From positions 4,941,582 through 5,005,581 of the forward strand of contig JAQJVL010000004.1 of the NCBI GenBank assembly GCA_035578905.1: a stretch of 64,000 nucleotides of DNA. The letters are read 5' to 3'. The position numbers and the translations under genes are program-made. This stretch comes from Stictocephala bisonia. Lineage: Eukaryota > Arthropoda > Insecta > Hemiptera > Membracidae. Shown in pieces: positions 33,761 through 43,628 of the stretch. A model generated the notes under the pieces. The model did not search any database, was not told the DNA's origin, and saw nothing but the letters and a program-made list of their open reading frames with translations. The first letter of the stretch is position 1; each line of letters begins with the position of its first letter.

Positions 33761-33762
<2 letters not shown>

Positions 33763-33838
<76 letters not shown>
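33763..33838. repeat. (TA)n microsatellite
   Basis: About 38 TA units, preceded by a shorter TA run at 33740-33753 and flanked on both sides by ATAATTCAAAGA, so the flank is also duplicated. Confidence 0.97.
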
Positions 33839-33842
<4 letters not shown>

Positions 33843-35619
33843 CAAAGAGTTACTCAGTACCATTGAAGTTTTAATTAGACTGTAGGAATGAATGTCTATA
33901 ATAATAATTATTGCATAACTATCTGTAATCTGACAAATTAAATCTAAAATTGATCCTGATATTGTTAACAAACCTGACTTAAATATTTGTAATTAAAGTT
34001 GTAAATGTTTAACTATACTTAAAAATCATAAACTATTTTATAGGAAATTCATGATAACCAGTAATTCTTATTATTTTGCATGTACAATAAAGAAAGACAA
34101 AATTATATATTATTGTGAAATCTTGATGCCAGCTGTTTTTTTATCAAGCAGAAGTTGATAAGGAATGGTCACTGATAAGAAAGATGGAATAGTATTAGGA
34201 TAAAAATAAAAACGTGAAAAGAATATACTCCATTTATCTTAGGTGGAGGCAAATCAGTTCATATTATTTTCGATGATGCATTTAGATTTATTTGATATCT
34301 AAAAATTTGCCGTTCTGTGTGTGTGTTCAAACCATTTTAATTATTGAAACAAGTTAAGTGAAAATTATTACAACTATCTAAGTCATTAATGAACACCAAA
34401 CTAATTACTGCCAATAATATCTATTTAAAAATTTATATAGTATCATAATATTCTTTTCTCTTCAACGGTGCCGATAAGAACAATTGAAAACATAACTAGG
34501 CTTAGTAATTGTTAGGGCCTACTTGTAATCCTGCAGTCTCGGAGGTAGTTTACTCTGTTGCCTGGTACCATGCAATGGTTTAATTTTATCAGCTAACTTA
34601 AAAGTAAAGGAAACATTTGGGAAAATTCAGGCTTGATTCACTATTTTAAATATGTTTATCCCAATAACTTTTGAACTATTTAATTAAGGAAGATAAACAA
34701 GCATACTACGTTTATTTTAATCAAGAGAAATAACTACACACAAATACTATCCCTAAACATAAACAAATCAGGTAAAATGGTTGCCTCATGACAGGGGACA
34801 GGTCAACAATGGTTTACCCACTAATCTATCTTATTGATGTATAGGACATTAAGATGTGATTAAAGAGGAGGGGGTTGACCTTGCATGCCGGCAACAACTG
34901 GGGGATGACGAAAACAACCAGTCTTTTACCTGAAGTTTTGGACACTTTCTCCCCAGTCCACATTCCATGGACCAGATAGCATCTTTTAATTTAAATTGAA
35001 AAGCTAACTTTAGTTACTTTAATCATTAACCAGATTTTTAACTAGTTAAAGTCAAAAAGTTTAATAACCATTGAATAAGTTAAAAAGTTGATCAAATATT
35101 AACTGTAATTATTATTTTTTGTATTGTTAATCCCAAGTATGCTTACCCTCTCACTTCACCCGAATTCCACCAGCGTTCCCTGTCCCTTGTTTATGTATCA
35201 ATTATGCATTGATCTCATCTCTATTTTTGAATTAGTCAAAGTGGTTGGAATATTTATTTTACCTTGCATTCGATTATCTACTCTCATCATCCTCATTCAA
35301 AATCCATATTCACCCATATCTTTTGATGATTGGTGTCTTGATAATAAATAAAAATAAATAAATAAACCTTGCATTAGCATTTTATTTGAAAATTTTCAGG
35401 GGTTTTATTGAGACTGCTTAGTTTTATACATAATTCATGTTTGATCTTTTCCGTATTTTAGGTTTGTTTATTCATTTAATGTAAACTATTGAGCAGAGTG
35501 CAAGACATAGTGAACAACTTACGCTAATGGGGGAAATTGTAGCAAAAATATCACAAAAGTGCAAATGAAAATATTTAGCAAGTCAGCAATTACTTCCATG
35601 AACGTCTGTAAAATTAGCT
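33839..35619. other. Intron 6, nothing recognised
   Basis: AT-rich sequence without a supported gene or repeat. Confidence 0.55.
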
Positions 35620-35623
35620 TTAA

Positions 35624-36226
35624 CACATTCGTTGCAGCGGCACATGGAGTCGCGTAACGCACAGTGTGGCACTACCTTGCCTGGCTCGCACTATGGCTGC
35701 ATGCTTACATATTTCTACATAGTGACAAGTAAAATTGATGTATGTGCAATTCATACAATATTTATAGTTAATGTGTTAGGTATTTACAATATTTAATCCC
35801 CTTCAGCCCACTGGTTCATTCTATTCCAGTCTATTTATTCATCATCTGAATATCCCATTGTAATAAACAAATCTGAATCTACCGTTACATCTTCAAACTG
35901 TAAACTCACTGTCTTCTGACTCACTGCAATTTGCATTTTGGTCAATAACAGCTAGTCTAAATGGTCCAGCCATATTAAAAACAATAATAATAACAAATAT
36001 ACACACTAAACACTAATTTATATAAAGTACTCCACAAACACTAAACTGACACATCAAAATTATTTGCAATGTTTGAACCACCTACAAACAAACGATAGTC
36101 ACCCGTGCAATGCTAGACTCACGCTGACACAGAACAGTTTAGATTGCCTAATGAATACGCAAGGCATCATCAGCGTTTGCGCGCCGACTGCCTTGACGAT
36201 GTAAGGTGTCACCGGCAGTGAATGTG
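35624..36226. mobile_element. TTAA-flanked non-autonomous element, 603 bp
   Basis: TTAA occurs at 35620-35623 and 36227-36230. The inverted ends are CACATTCGTTGCAG (left) and CACATTCACTGCCG (right complement). They start CAC rather than CCC. The ends are GC-richer than the flanks and there is no open frame. Confidence 0.7.
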
Positions 36227-36324
36227 TTAAGAGACTTAGTTTACAATAGACATAATATTAACATTTTCCCATCCAGACAAAACATTATTTCATAGATGAG
36301 CTAGGTACAGGATTTTCGTAAGAA

Positions 36325-36438
36325 GTGAAAGGTAAGTAGCATATATCTTGTAAACCGGAGACAAAATACCATCAAATAAAAATCTGTGTGTGTGTTTTAG
36401 TCTCCGGTTTACCACAAGTATACTGCTTTTACTTTTTA
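36325..36438. repeat. Small hairpin repeat with 13-bp perfect stem
   Basis: GTAAACCGGAGAC (36350-36362) and GTCTCCGGTTTAC (36400-36412) are perfect complements. Imperfect pairing continues outward through CTTG / CAAG, giving a MITE-like hairpin of about 110 bp. Confidence 0.7.
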
Positions 36439-36966
36439 ATCACTTCATCCAGATGAAATAAATTATTGGGTGTGTTGTTGGGCCAATCTATCCAAATTGA
36501 GAGTTCATTTCAGGACAGGGAGAATAGTTCTGAAGTGTGATATAGAAGTAAAATATGATTTTTATTAACATAATTTGCACACTACATGTTAAGGATTATC
36601 ATATATCTTAGAGGGTAAAGTAAGGCAGTTATTTTAATCCCAGAGATTTTGGGAAAAGTTGGCAAATCCCCAAACTTGTAAGGGGGGTGCTTTCATGCAT
36701 GTAGACTCCTAAGCATGAGTTTATTCAACTAGATGAGCTCTACCAAAAATGTTGTCTCTCCTCATCCTCATTGAAAACACACTTATATTTATACTATTTT
36801 ATTTTTTATCAATAACTCCAAATGTGATTTGAATTAATAGTTTATTTATTCTTAAGACGCCGATCGTCATGATATGGGCGAATATGGATTTCGAAAGAGT
36901 GTTCTTGTATTGTTTGTTGTGTTCACATTTTATGTGAATTGAATAAAATGAAAACAAAATGTGCAG

Positions 36967-37190
36967 GTACGCTACACAAACATTTACAAAGACATGGGAT
37001 AGATTACCTACAGTTTTCATTTCGGTGGATGAATAATCTGCTAACTAGAGAAATTCCTCTGCGTTGTTCCATCCGACTGTGGGACACCTACCTTGCGGAA
37101 TCAGATAGCTTTGCATCCTTTCAGCTCTATGTGTGTGCTGCCTTTCTTCTGCACTGGCGGCAAGAGTTGCTTCTTGAACGGGATTTTCAG
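36967..37190 (+). CDS. TBC1D22: TBC1D22 exon g
   Basis: Bounded by TGTGCAG and GTATAA; two bases in, phase 0 out. It encodes LHKHLQRHGIDYLQFSFRWM and NNLLTREIPLRCSIRLWDTY, then FQLYVCAAFLLHWRQELL. The YLQF-FRWMNNLL-RE-PLRC-IRLWDTY block is the second half of the TBC domain and is nearly invariant among TBC1D22 proteins. Confidence 0.98.
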
Positions 37191-38067
37191 GTATAATACA
37201 AGTTTTAATCTGTAATTATCCATAAGTTAAATCTGTAATTATTCCTTAATGATTATCAATTTATTGTTTAAAGTTGATTTGAAAAAAATTGTTCCTTGTA
37301 AAATTAGAGCCATATTTCACTGCACTTTTAGTGATTTCACTCCTTTGTTTCTCTGTTATACATGACTAACCAATTTAATTGGGTTCCAACAGTGCCATAC
37401 TTTTCTAATTTAAGTTACAAGATATCATGGCTGACTCAATCAAATACTTTGAACTGGTCACAGCACAGTGAAGCTGCAGTTTCTGACCAAGGCCAGTACA
37501 GTACACTCTTAGAAATCCGGATCGGCCTAGTCCGGACTCCGGGTAGTCCGGATCACAGATCGTGCAGATTTTTTTTTTTTTTTACTTAAAATGAAGAAAA
37601 ACTCCATGTTTTACCGCCTTAGTCAGCTGCGTGACACGTTCGAGGCAGTGGAAGATTTTGTGCGGGGCCAGAGCAATGACCTCTGCGTCACACCTGTTAG
37701 TGGCCCCGCCCACCCACGCTCAGTTGACTGCAAGCGCTTGGTCAGTGCGGAAGTCAGTTTGACCTGTGTAGTTTGTGTGTGTAGTCTTTTTGTTGTTGTG
37801 TTGTTAGTATTTTTGCCTCGTATTTAAAGCGAAATGAGTCAAAAAGAAAGAAAGAAAGAAAGAAAGAAATTAATTTATTTCCCAAATATATACATATACA
37901 TACACTTACTACAATATTTCGTTGGTAAAGTGAGAAATATTCAATTCCTCCAAGGCTTTGCCTGTTTGGAGGCTTTTTTAAAATTCGACAATTGAAATAT
38001 TTTTCAAACGGCATCTACAAGTACTATATAATATAATATAACTATTCTTATATTTATTGAGTATAAT

Positions 38068-38070
<3 letters not shown>

Positions 38071-38134
<64 letters not shown>
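38071..38134. repeat. (TA)n microsatellite
   Basis: About 32 TA units inside the LINE-E 3' UTR. Confidence 0.97.
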
Positions 38135-38140
<6 letters not shown>

Positions 38141-38281
38141 CATACATCAGTATTGAATATTAATCTTCCAAACTACTAAAATTATAATAAATTGTACATT
38201 ACAATAAAATTTCAAAAAACAAATTAACATTTTTTTTGAGAGCATTTATCATACAAAATAAAACAAGTGAGATTTATAATA

Positions 38282-39209
38282 CGAGGGTCGTCCAGAAAGT
38301 AAAGAACGATTGCGCATCACGGACGGCGCAGTTCCCCCACCACCGCGGGAGTGGGCTTATTCTTTAGTCCAAACCTTCCGCTTCAGTTTGAGCTGTGTAG
38401 CGGTGCCGTGAGGCCACGTTTGCGTCTCTTGTGGAAGTTCAAAATGGCGGCGCCAATTGAAAATCCCGCCAAGTGTGAAGTCCGTAGTGTGATTCGGTTT
38501 CTGAATGCGCAGCATGTTCGACCCATAGAAATTTATAGGCAAATTAAGGCAGTGTACGGTGACAATGCGATGAACGAGTCATCGGTGAGAAAATGGTGCA
38601 TTCAATTTAATGAAGGCAGAACTAGTGTGCACGACGAGGAACGAAGTGGAAGGCCGTCACTCGTTACTGACGAGTTGACAGCGAAAGTTGACGAAAAAAT
38701 TCAAGAAAACCGGCGTTTCACTTTGAGCGGTCTACTGGCAGTGGAAAAAATGCCAGTAGACCGCTCAAAGTGAAACGCCGGTTTTCTTGAATTTTTTCGT
38801 CAACTTTCGCTGTCAACTCGTCAGTAACGAGTGACGGCCTTCCACTTCGTTCCTCGTCGTGCACACTAGTTCTGCCTTCATTAAATTGAATGCACCATTT
38901 TCTCACCGATGACTCGTTCATCGCATTGTCACCGTACACTGCCTTAATTTGCCTATAAATTTCTATGGGTCGAACATGCTGCGCATTCAGAAACCGAATC
39001 ACACTACGGACTTCACACTTGGCGGGATTTTCAATTGGCGCCGCCATTTTGAACTTCCACAAGAGACGCAAACGTGACCTCACAGCACCGCTACATGGCT
39101 CAAACTGAAGCGAAAGGTTTGGACTAAAGAATAAGCCCACTCCCGCGGTGCTGGGGGAACTGCGCCGTCCGTGATGCGCAATCGTTCTTTACTTTCTGGA
39201 CGACCCTCG
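38282..39209. mobile_element. Mariner-derived palindromic element, 928 bp
   Basis: Two arms of 459 bp (38282-38740 and 38751-39209) are near-perfect inverted copies around a 10-bp loop. TA flanks both sides (38280-38281, 39210-39211) and the ends are CGAGGGTCGTCCAGAAAGTA. Each arm is the 5' end of a mariner transposon with the first about 110 residues of transposase: the HTH segment KCEVRSVIRFLNAQHVR and the block VRKWCIQFNEGRTSVHDEER. The arms differ at only a few positions, so the palindrome is recent. No DDE domain is present. Confidence 0.95.
38351..38773 (+). pseudogene. Truncated mariner transposase N-terminus (left arm)
   Basis: The arm encodes the mariner HTH region (EVRSVIRFLNAQHVRPIEIY, then VRKWCIQFNEGRTSVHDEER, SGRPSLV) up to FTLSGLLA, where the palindrome turns. 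A mirror copy occupies 38718-39140 on the minus strand. The catalytic D,D34D domain is missing. It could act only as a DNA-binding fragment, if made. Confidence 0.88.
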
Positions 39210-39617
39210 TAATATTGAGTAACAAGGCAAAACTGAATACAATTAAATACATATATAAAACAAAAATTCTTCAATATTCTGAATGGTGAGTAGCCATAGC
39301 TTTAATTCTTTTAGAAAAACATGTATATTAATTATATCTTTCATGTTGTTTGGTAATTTATTAAATAATGTAGGTGCTAAGAAATTAAATCATTTTGTAA
39401 AATATGAATTGGTTGGCTTCGGTACGGACACATTTCTATTACTACGCAGCTTGGTTGTATACTCATTATTTTCCCTACAATTTCTACTTCTTAAGAAAAA
39501 TATTTTTAGCACCTTATATACATAAATATATCGTACTGGAAGAATTTTCAACGAACAAAAAACTTTCAAAAAAATTTTTGAATAATTTCAAACTTTCAAA
39601 AATTTTCAAAAACAAAA

Positions 39618-41219
39618 AACGAAAAACGTAAAAAGGTTTTCGTGGCGGTGGAAGAGAAACTCCGGGCCATAAAACGTATTGATTCTGGTGAATCGGCTAA
39701 AAAAATTGCTTTAGAATTAGGAGTGGGAACAAGTACTGTTTCGGACTGGAGAAAAAATCGTGATCAAATCGAAAAGTGGTGTTCCTCTCGAGACAGTGGA
39801 AGTGACATAAAAGTTAGAAAAACCATGCACAAAGGTAAACATGTAGAAGTTGAAGAGGCATTATTTTTGTGGCATCAGCACTTAAGGGGTAAAGGTGTTC
39901 CGGTCAATGGTCCTATGCTTCAAGAAAAGGCGTTACATTTTAAGCGTGCAATTGAAGGAGAAGATGGTGAATTCACAGCTTGTGACGGATGGCTCGACCG
40001 ATGGAAAAAGCGTTATGGTGTTCGGCAGCTTTCAGTAAGTGGGGAGGCTTTATCAGCAAACAAAGAAGCTGTTCCTGAATTCAAAACCTTCCTTTTCAAA
40101 CTCTTAGATGAAGAAGGAATTTCCGGCGACCAGCTGTACAACTGCGACGAAACTGGTTTGAACTATAAAATGTTCCCCACGAAAACTCTCGCTTCAAAAA
40201 AGGAAGCATCAGCCCCGGGTTGTAAGAAAAGCAAAGAAAGAGGAACTGTGCTAGCTTGTAGCAATGTGACTGGCAGCCACAAACTCAGGCTTACATTGAT
40301 TGGGAAATCTAAAAAGCCTAGAGCTTTTAAAAATTTAAAGAAAACCGATGTGTTGCCACTTTGGTATACAAACCAACAAAAAGCGTGGATGAATTCTTCC
40401 ATTTTTAAAACTTGGTTCTTTGATGAATTTGTTAAGACGGTAGAGAAACATCTGGCTAAAAACAACTTGCCACGAAAAGCCATTCTTTTGCTAGATAACG
40501 CAACAACACACCCAGTGGCTGATGAGTTGAAAGACGGAGATATAAAAGCTGTGTTTTTGCCTCCGAACGTGACAGCTCTTTGCCAACCAATGGACCAGGG
40601 AATCCTTCAGGCACTGAAGTTGAAGTACCGCCGACGGCTTCTTTGTTATTTAATATCGGCAATAGACAATGAAGAGGATTATGTTAGTGCATTAAAGAAG
40701 GTTGACATGTTGGACGTAATTAGGTGGGTAGCTGAAGGGTGGGACGAAATATCCGCAATCGCAATCGTTTCTTCGTGGAAAGTGCTGCTGGACCATGAGG
40801 GAAACAAGTTCGATGACGTCGATGGAGGGGAGCTCAAAAATGAAAATAAAGCGGACGAAGAAAATGTTGTTTCACTCTTAGACAAAATCCCCGGCTGTGA
40901 AGCAGCGAATGAAAATGACGTCGCTGAGTGGATGAACAATGACGACGAAGATGAAATTACAGACGACGACATTGTTAAAATGGTAGTTAACGAAGAAACG
41001 TTGGAAGAAGAAGAAGAAGAACTCTCCGGAATCCATGTGAATAATATCCCTCATTCAGAAGGATTCAAAATGCTAGATGGGGCGCTAGAGTACATCATGC
41101 AACTAGACGGCATAGCTGCAGCCGACGTTATGTGTTTGAGGAAACTGAGGGACATTGCGGCCAGACAACGGGCTAAAACGGTTAAGCAGACGACAATTAA
41201 GGACTTTTTCAAGAGATAA
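39618..41219 (+). CDS. Tigger/pogo-family transposase, N-terminus displaced by insertion
   Basis: The open frame of about 534 codons reads NEKRKKVFVAVEEKLRAIKR.. through a CENP-B/pogo-type helix-turn-helix (DSGESAKKIALELGVGTSTV). A second HTH with CDGWLDRWKKRYGVR follows, then the DDE core. Numbering from the GTG at 39642, the acidic residues are D169 in YNCDETGLN, D285 in LLLDNATTHP and D318 in QPMDQGILQALK, a DD32D spacing. An acidic C-terminal tail with a KDFFKR end follows. The frame has no internal stop. The original ATG-MSQK at 37834 is now 1.75 kb upstream across LINE-E, so this copy probably cannot make the full protein from its own start. Confidence 0.93.
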   Translation, partial: NEKRKKVFVAVEEKLRAIKRIDSGESAKKIALELGVGTSTVSDWRKNRDQIEKWCSSRDSGSDIKVRKTMHKGKHVEVEEALFLWHQHLRGKGVPVNGPMLQEKALHFKRAIEGEDGEFTACDGWLDRWKKRYGVRQLSVSGEALSANKEAVPEFKTFLFKLLDEEGISGDQLYNCDETGLNYKMFPTKTLASKKEASAPGCKKSKERGTVLACSNVTGSHKLRLTLIGKSKKPRAFKNLKKTDVLPLWYTNQQKAWMNSSIFKTWFFDEFVKTVEKHLAKNNLPRKAILLLDNATTHPVADELKDGDIKAVFLPPNVTALCQPMDQGILQALKLKYRRRLLCYLISAIDNEEDYVSALKKVDMLDVIRWVAEGWDEISAIAIVSSWKVLLDHEGNKFDDVDGGELKNENKADEENVVSLLDKIPGCEAANENDVAEWMNNDDEDEITDDDIVKMVVNEETLEEEEEELSGIHVNNIPHSEGFKMLDGALEYIMQLDGIAAADVMCLRKLRDIAARQRAKTVKQTTIKDFFKR

Positions 41220-41753
41220 GTTTTATGTGAAGTTGATTGTAAGTTGCATTATTTACCATTTCTTGTAATTTATTAGTCATTCTTTGTAATTTTGATTTAC
41301 TTGGGACTGTATTTCTTATGTTCATTTAAAGTAAATTTTCTTACCTTAATGTATAAAGTAGTGTACGATATGCTTAAATAAAATTGTTCAAACTGTCCTG
41401 TGTTGTTAAACTTGATTTTTTCAGTCCTGTTTTACTGTTTGCTCAAATCTGGTTTACTTAATTACAGCAAACTACTGTATTATGAACTTAAGGGCTAACT
41501 AAATTATTAGACATTGTTTGTCCCATTTTTGTTTGAAGCTAACTCCTCTGCTCCCGTCTTTAGCCTACTGCCTTATCTTTACGTGCCGACCACACTTATG
41601 TTATATTTGCCCTTGAATGAACCCGTATTGTAATAATTGACCGTTAAAAGCCGAAATTGACGATGCATTCAACAAACTCCGGGAAATCCGGATTTTTTAA
41701 AATCCGGACCGGACGACCGCCACATTAGTCCGGATTTCTGAGAGTCTACTGTA

Positions 41754-43440
41754 TATTTCTTTTGAAAGGGAAGCGACAGTTGAACAGCATTTCCTAAATC
41801 CATTCTGGCTCTGATAACATTTTGATCATCTGTAAGTAATTTTACTACTTTTTTAGCGCAAAAAAAATTCTACTTTCAAGACTTTTGAAAATGTTGGAAG
41901 TAAGAATTAGGAGGGTAATTTAACACTTAATTCTTTTCTCCCTTCGTAAATATCATGTTCATAACTGAATATTTTTAATTCATCTGGAAATATATATTTA
42001 AATATGTATTCAGCACAATCTATTATGATTAAAGCAGATATTTCATCCCAACCTGCTGAATGCTTAGTTTTCATTCATTTATGATTTTCTAAATATTATT
42101 ATGTGTGATAGTACATACTAAGTGTAAAACTATAGTTTGAATAGTCATTGTAGTTGTCGTTATTATACCTATGATGACTTTATATAGTCTAGTCCTTTTG
42201 TTACATCTCTTAAATAACAGTTAAAACTTTTTGCAATTTTGTTCAGATTATTTACAGTTTCACTAAAACCATTAAGCTCTTCAATGTCATCCTCCAGGAT
42301 CATAATTCAAAAGCTTCAAGACTCCAGAATTATATTTTAATTGTTTAAAACATAAAAATAAACTAAAAGATGAAATGAAGGACACTACTAAAATAAAATT
42401 AGAAAAGCAGATACAGTTGAGAGTAATGCTTATTTTTAAAGAAAACAACAGTTAAAGAACAACACATAAAATAGAAAAAAAGAACATGTAAGAAACGGAA
42501 AAACTTTTAGGAATAAACTGTTAATCTTACAGTCTCAAAGAAGCTACAGTTGTTCTTTTGAATGTTCAAGACTTAACTCTATCAAAACTTCTTTCAATTG
42601 GAAAACTGGCTTTTTGCTAATAAAGTTTTGATTTATAACTTTCATTCTAACTGAAGTACAAAATTTAGAATGAATTAATTTAATTAATTGTACGAACAAA
42701 ACTAAAATTCATATGCTTTTATGTAGAAAAAAAAAAAAAAAAATAATGGTATCACTTAATATATTGTAAGATTACTGATTATGTATTTACAGACTTCCAA
42801 ATTTGAGTACATATAATTTACAGTCAGACAACAGTTTGATTTTCCCCCATTAATTAATAGACCAACATTTTTATTTCATTAATGAGAGAATATCGGAATT
42901 TCTTTAATATTTTCTTTGTTTTCTGATTGTGTTACAAAATCCACCTGTAAATGCTAGACTAGTATCTATTCTAATTTTGATGCCTAGATAAGTATTTTAT
43001 AACCAGCGTTTTTCTAGTGTTTCACTCCATATTTAATATTAAAACAGTTGGTAAAGTAATGTTCTATTCCCATTTTCTACAAAGAGTCTTGAAGACATTA
43101 TTTTGCTAAGTTTAACTTTGCTGCTCTTTTATAGTTCCTGAAAACACTTATACCAAAAATAGATTTGTTTATCTAAAAACAAATGAAATTGCTTCCAAAT
43201 GCTAAAGAGAATAAAATGATTAATGAAAAATGCACTTTATTCGTTGAATAATTAACATTGACAAATTATGACAAGCCAGAAAAAATGTAATGTTCATTAT
43301 CCATTTATAGTTGAACTCAGAATATTATAGTATTACACTTAGGGCTGTTCATGTTTATCTATGAATATGTTAATTATTATAATCTTAATATTAAAAAGAC
43401 AGTTATTTAAAATTAACTAATTAAATTTATTGTTATTCAG
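41754..43440. other. End of intron 7, nothing recognised
   Basis: AT-rich, with an A-run at 42727-42742. It ends with TGTTATTCAG serving the last exon. Confidence 0.6.
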
Positions 43441-43581
43441 GGGTTGATGTTGATGCTGCAGAATCTTCCAACTCAGAACTGGACAGACTCAGACATTGGT
43501 GTTCTAGTGGCAGAAGCTTACAGACTAAAATTTACATTTGCTGATGCCCCAAACCACCTTCAAAGTAGTGGAAACAGATGA
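43441..43581 (+). CDS. TBC1D22: TBC1D22 terminal exon
   Basis: After TTATTCAG the frame reads GLMLMLQNLPTQNWTDSDIG, VLVAEAYRLKFTFADAPNHL, QSSGNR and TGA. The LMLLQNLPT-W and AEAYRLK-FADAPNH endings are the invariant C-terminus of TBC1D22 proteins, so the protein end is complete. A TTAA-flanked element begins 48 bp after the stop. Confidence 0.97.
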   Translation, partial: GLMLMLQNLPTQNWTDSDIGVLVAEAYRLKFTFADAPNHLQSSGNR

Positions 43582-43628
43582 CCAAAATTATAAAATGTGT
43601 TTTCCATTTGAGTAAATTGAAAATTTAA

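Larger units (their letters stand above)
37862..39560 (-). mobile_element. LINE-E 3' fragment inserted in the Tigger transposase gene
   Basis: The minus strand has a decayed ORF2 C-terminus at about 39470-39270 (NEYTTKLRSNRNVS, LAPTLFNKLPNNMKD, FLKELKLWLL). It then has a 3' UTR, AATAAA near 37870 and a TTTC tandem tail (37841-37868). It is interrupted by the mariner palindrome at 38282-39209. Its insertion separated the first codons of the Tigger transposase from the rest. Confidence 0.82.
37499..41751 (+). mobile_element. Tigger/pogo transposon, 4253 bp, with nested insertions
   Basis: TA at 37497-37498 and 41752-41753 flanks inverted ends CAGTACACTCTTAGAAATCC and (complement) CAGTAGACTCTCAGAAATCC. 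Subterminal GTCCGGA/TCCGGAT repeats follow at both ends. The transposase ATG is probably at 37834 (MSQK) and the rest of the protein resumes at about 39618, because a LINE fragment of about 1.75 kb sits in between. The element lies in intron 7 in gene orientation. Confidence 0.93.
122..43581 (+). other. TBC1D22: TBC1D22-type Rab-GAP gene, 3' eight exons and seven introns
   Basis: Eight open segments bounded by AG/GT splice sites join without a phase conflict into about 428 codons ending in TGA at 43579-43581. The product matches the TBC1D22A/B family: a short poorly conserved N-terminal part, then a complete TBC domain that would accelerate GTP hydrolysis on a Rab GTPase. Both catalytic fingers are present (IHIDIPR and the Gln of SGYVQG). 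Human family members are about 500 residues, so roughly 80-90 N-terminal residues should be encoded to the left of the window. Introns are about 12.3, 1.4, 5.7, 0.3, 4.1, 12.1 and 6.3 kb and hold most of the repeats. Coding sequence is about 3% of the span. The A versus B paralogue cannot be told here; invertebrates usually have one gene. Confidence 0.93.

Noticed and set aside
38351..39140. Two separate mariner transposase genes
   Set aside because: They are mirror halves of one palindrome, both truncated before the catalytic domain.
40163..40972. Minus-strand frames over the Tigger transposase
   Set aside because: Shadow frames of an intact DDE transposase.
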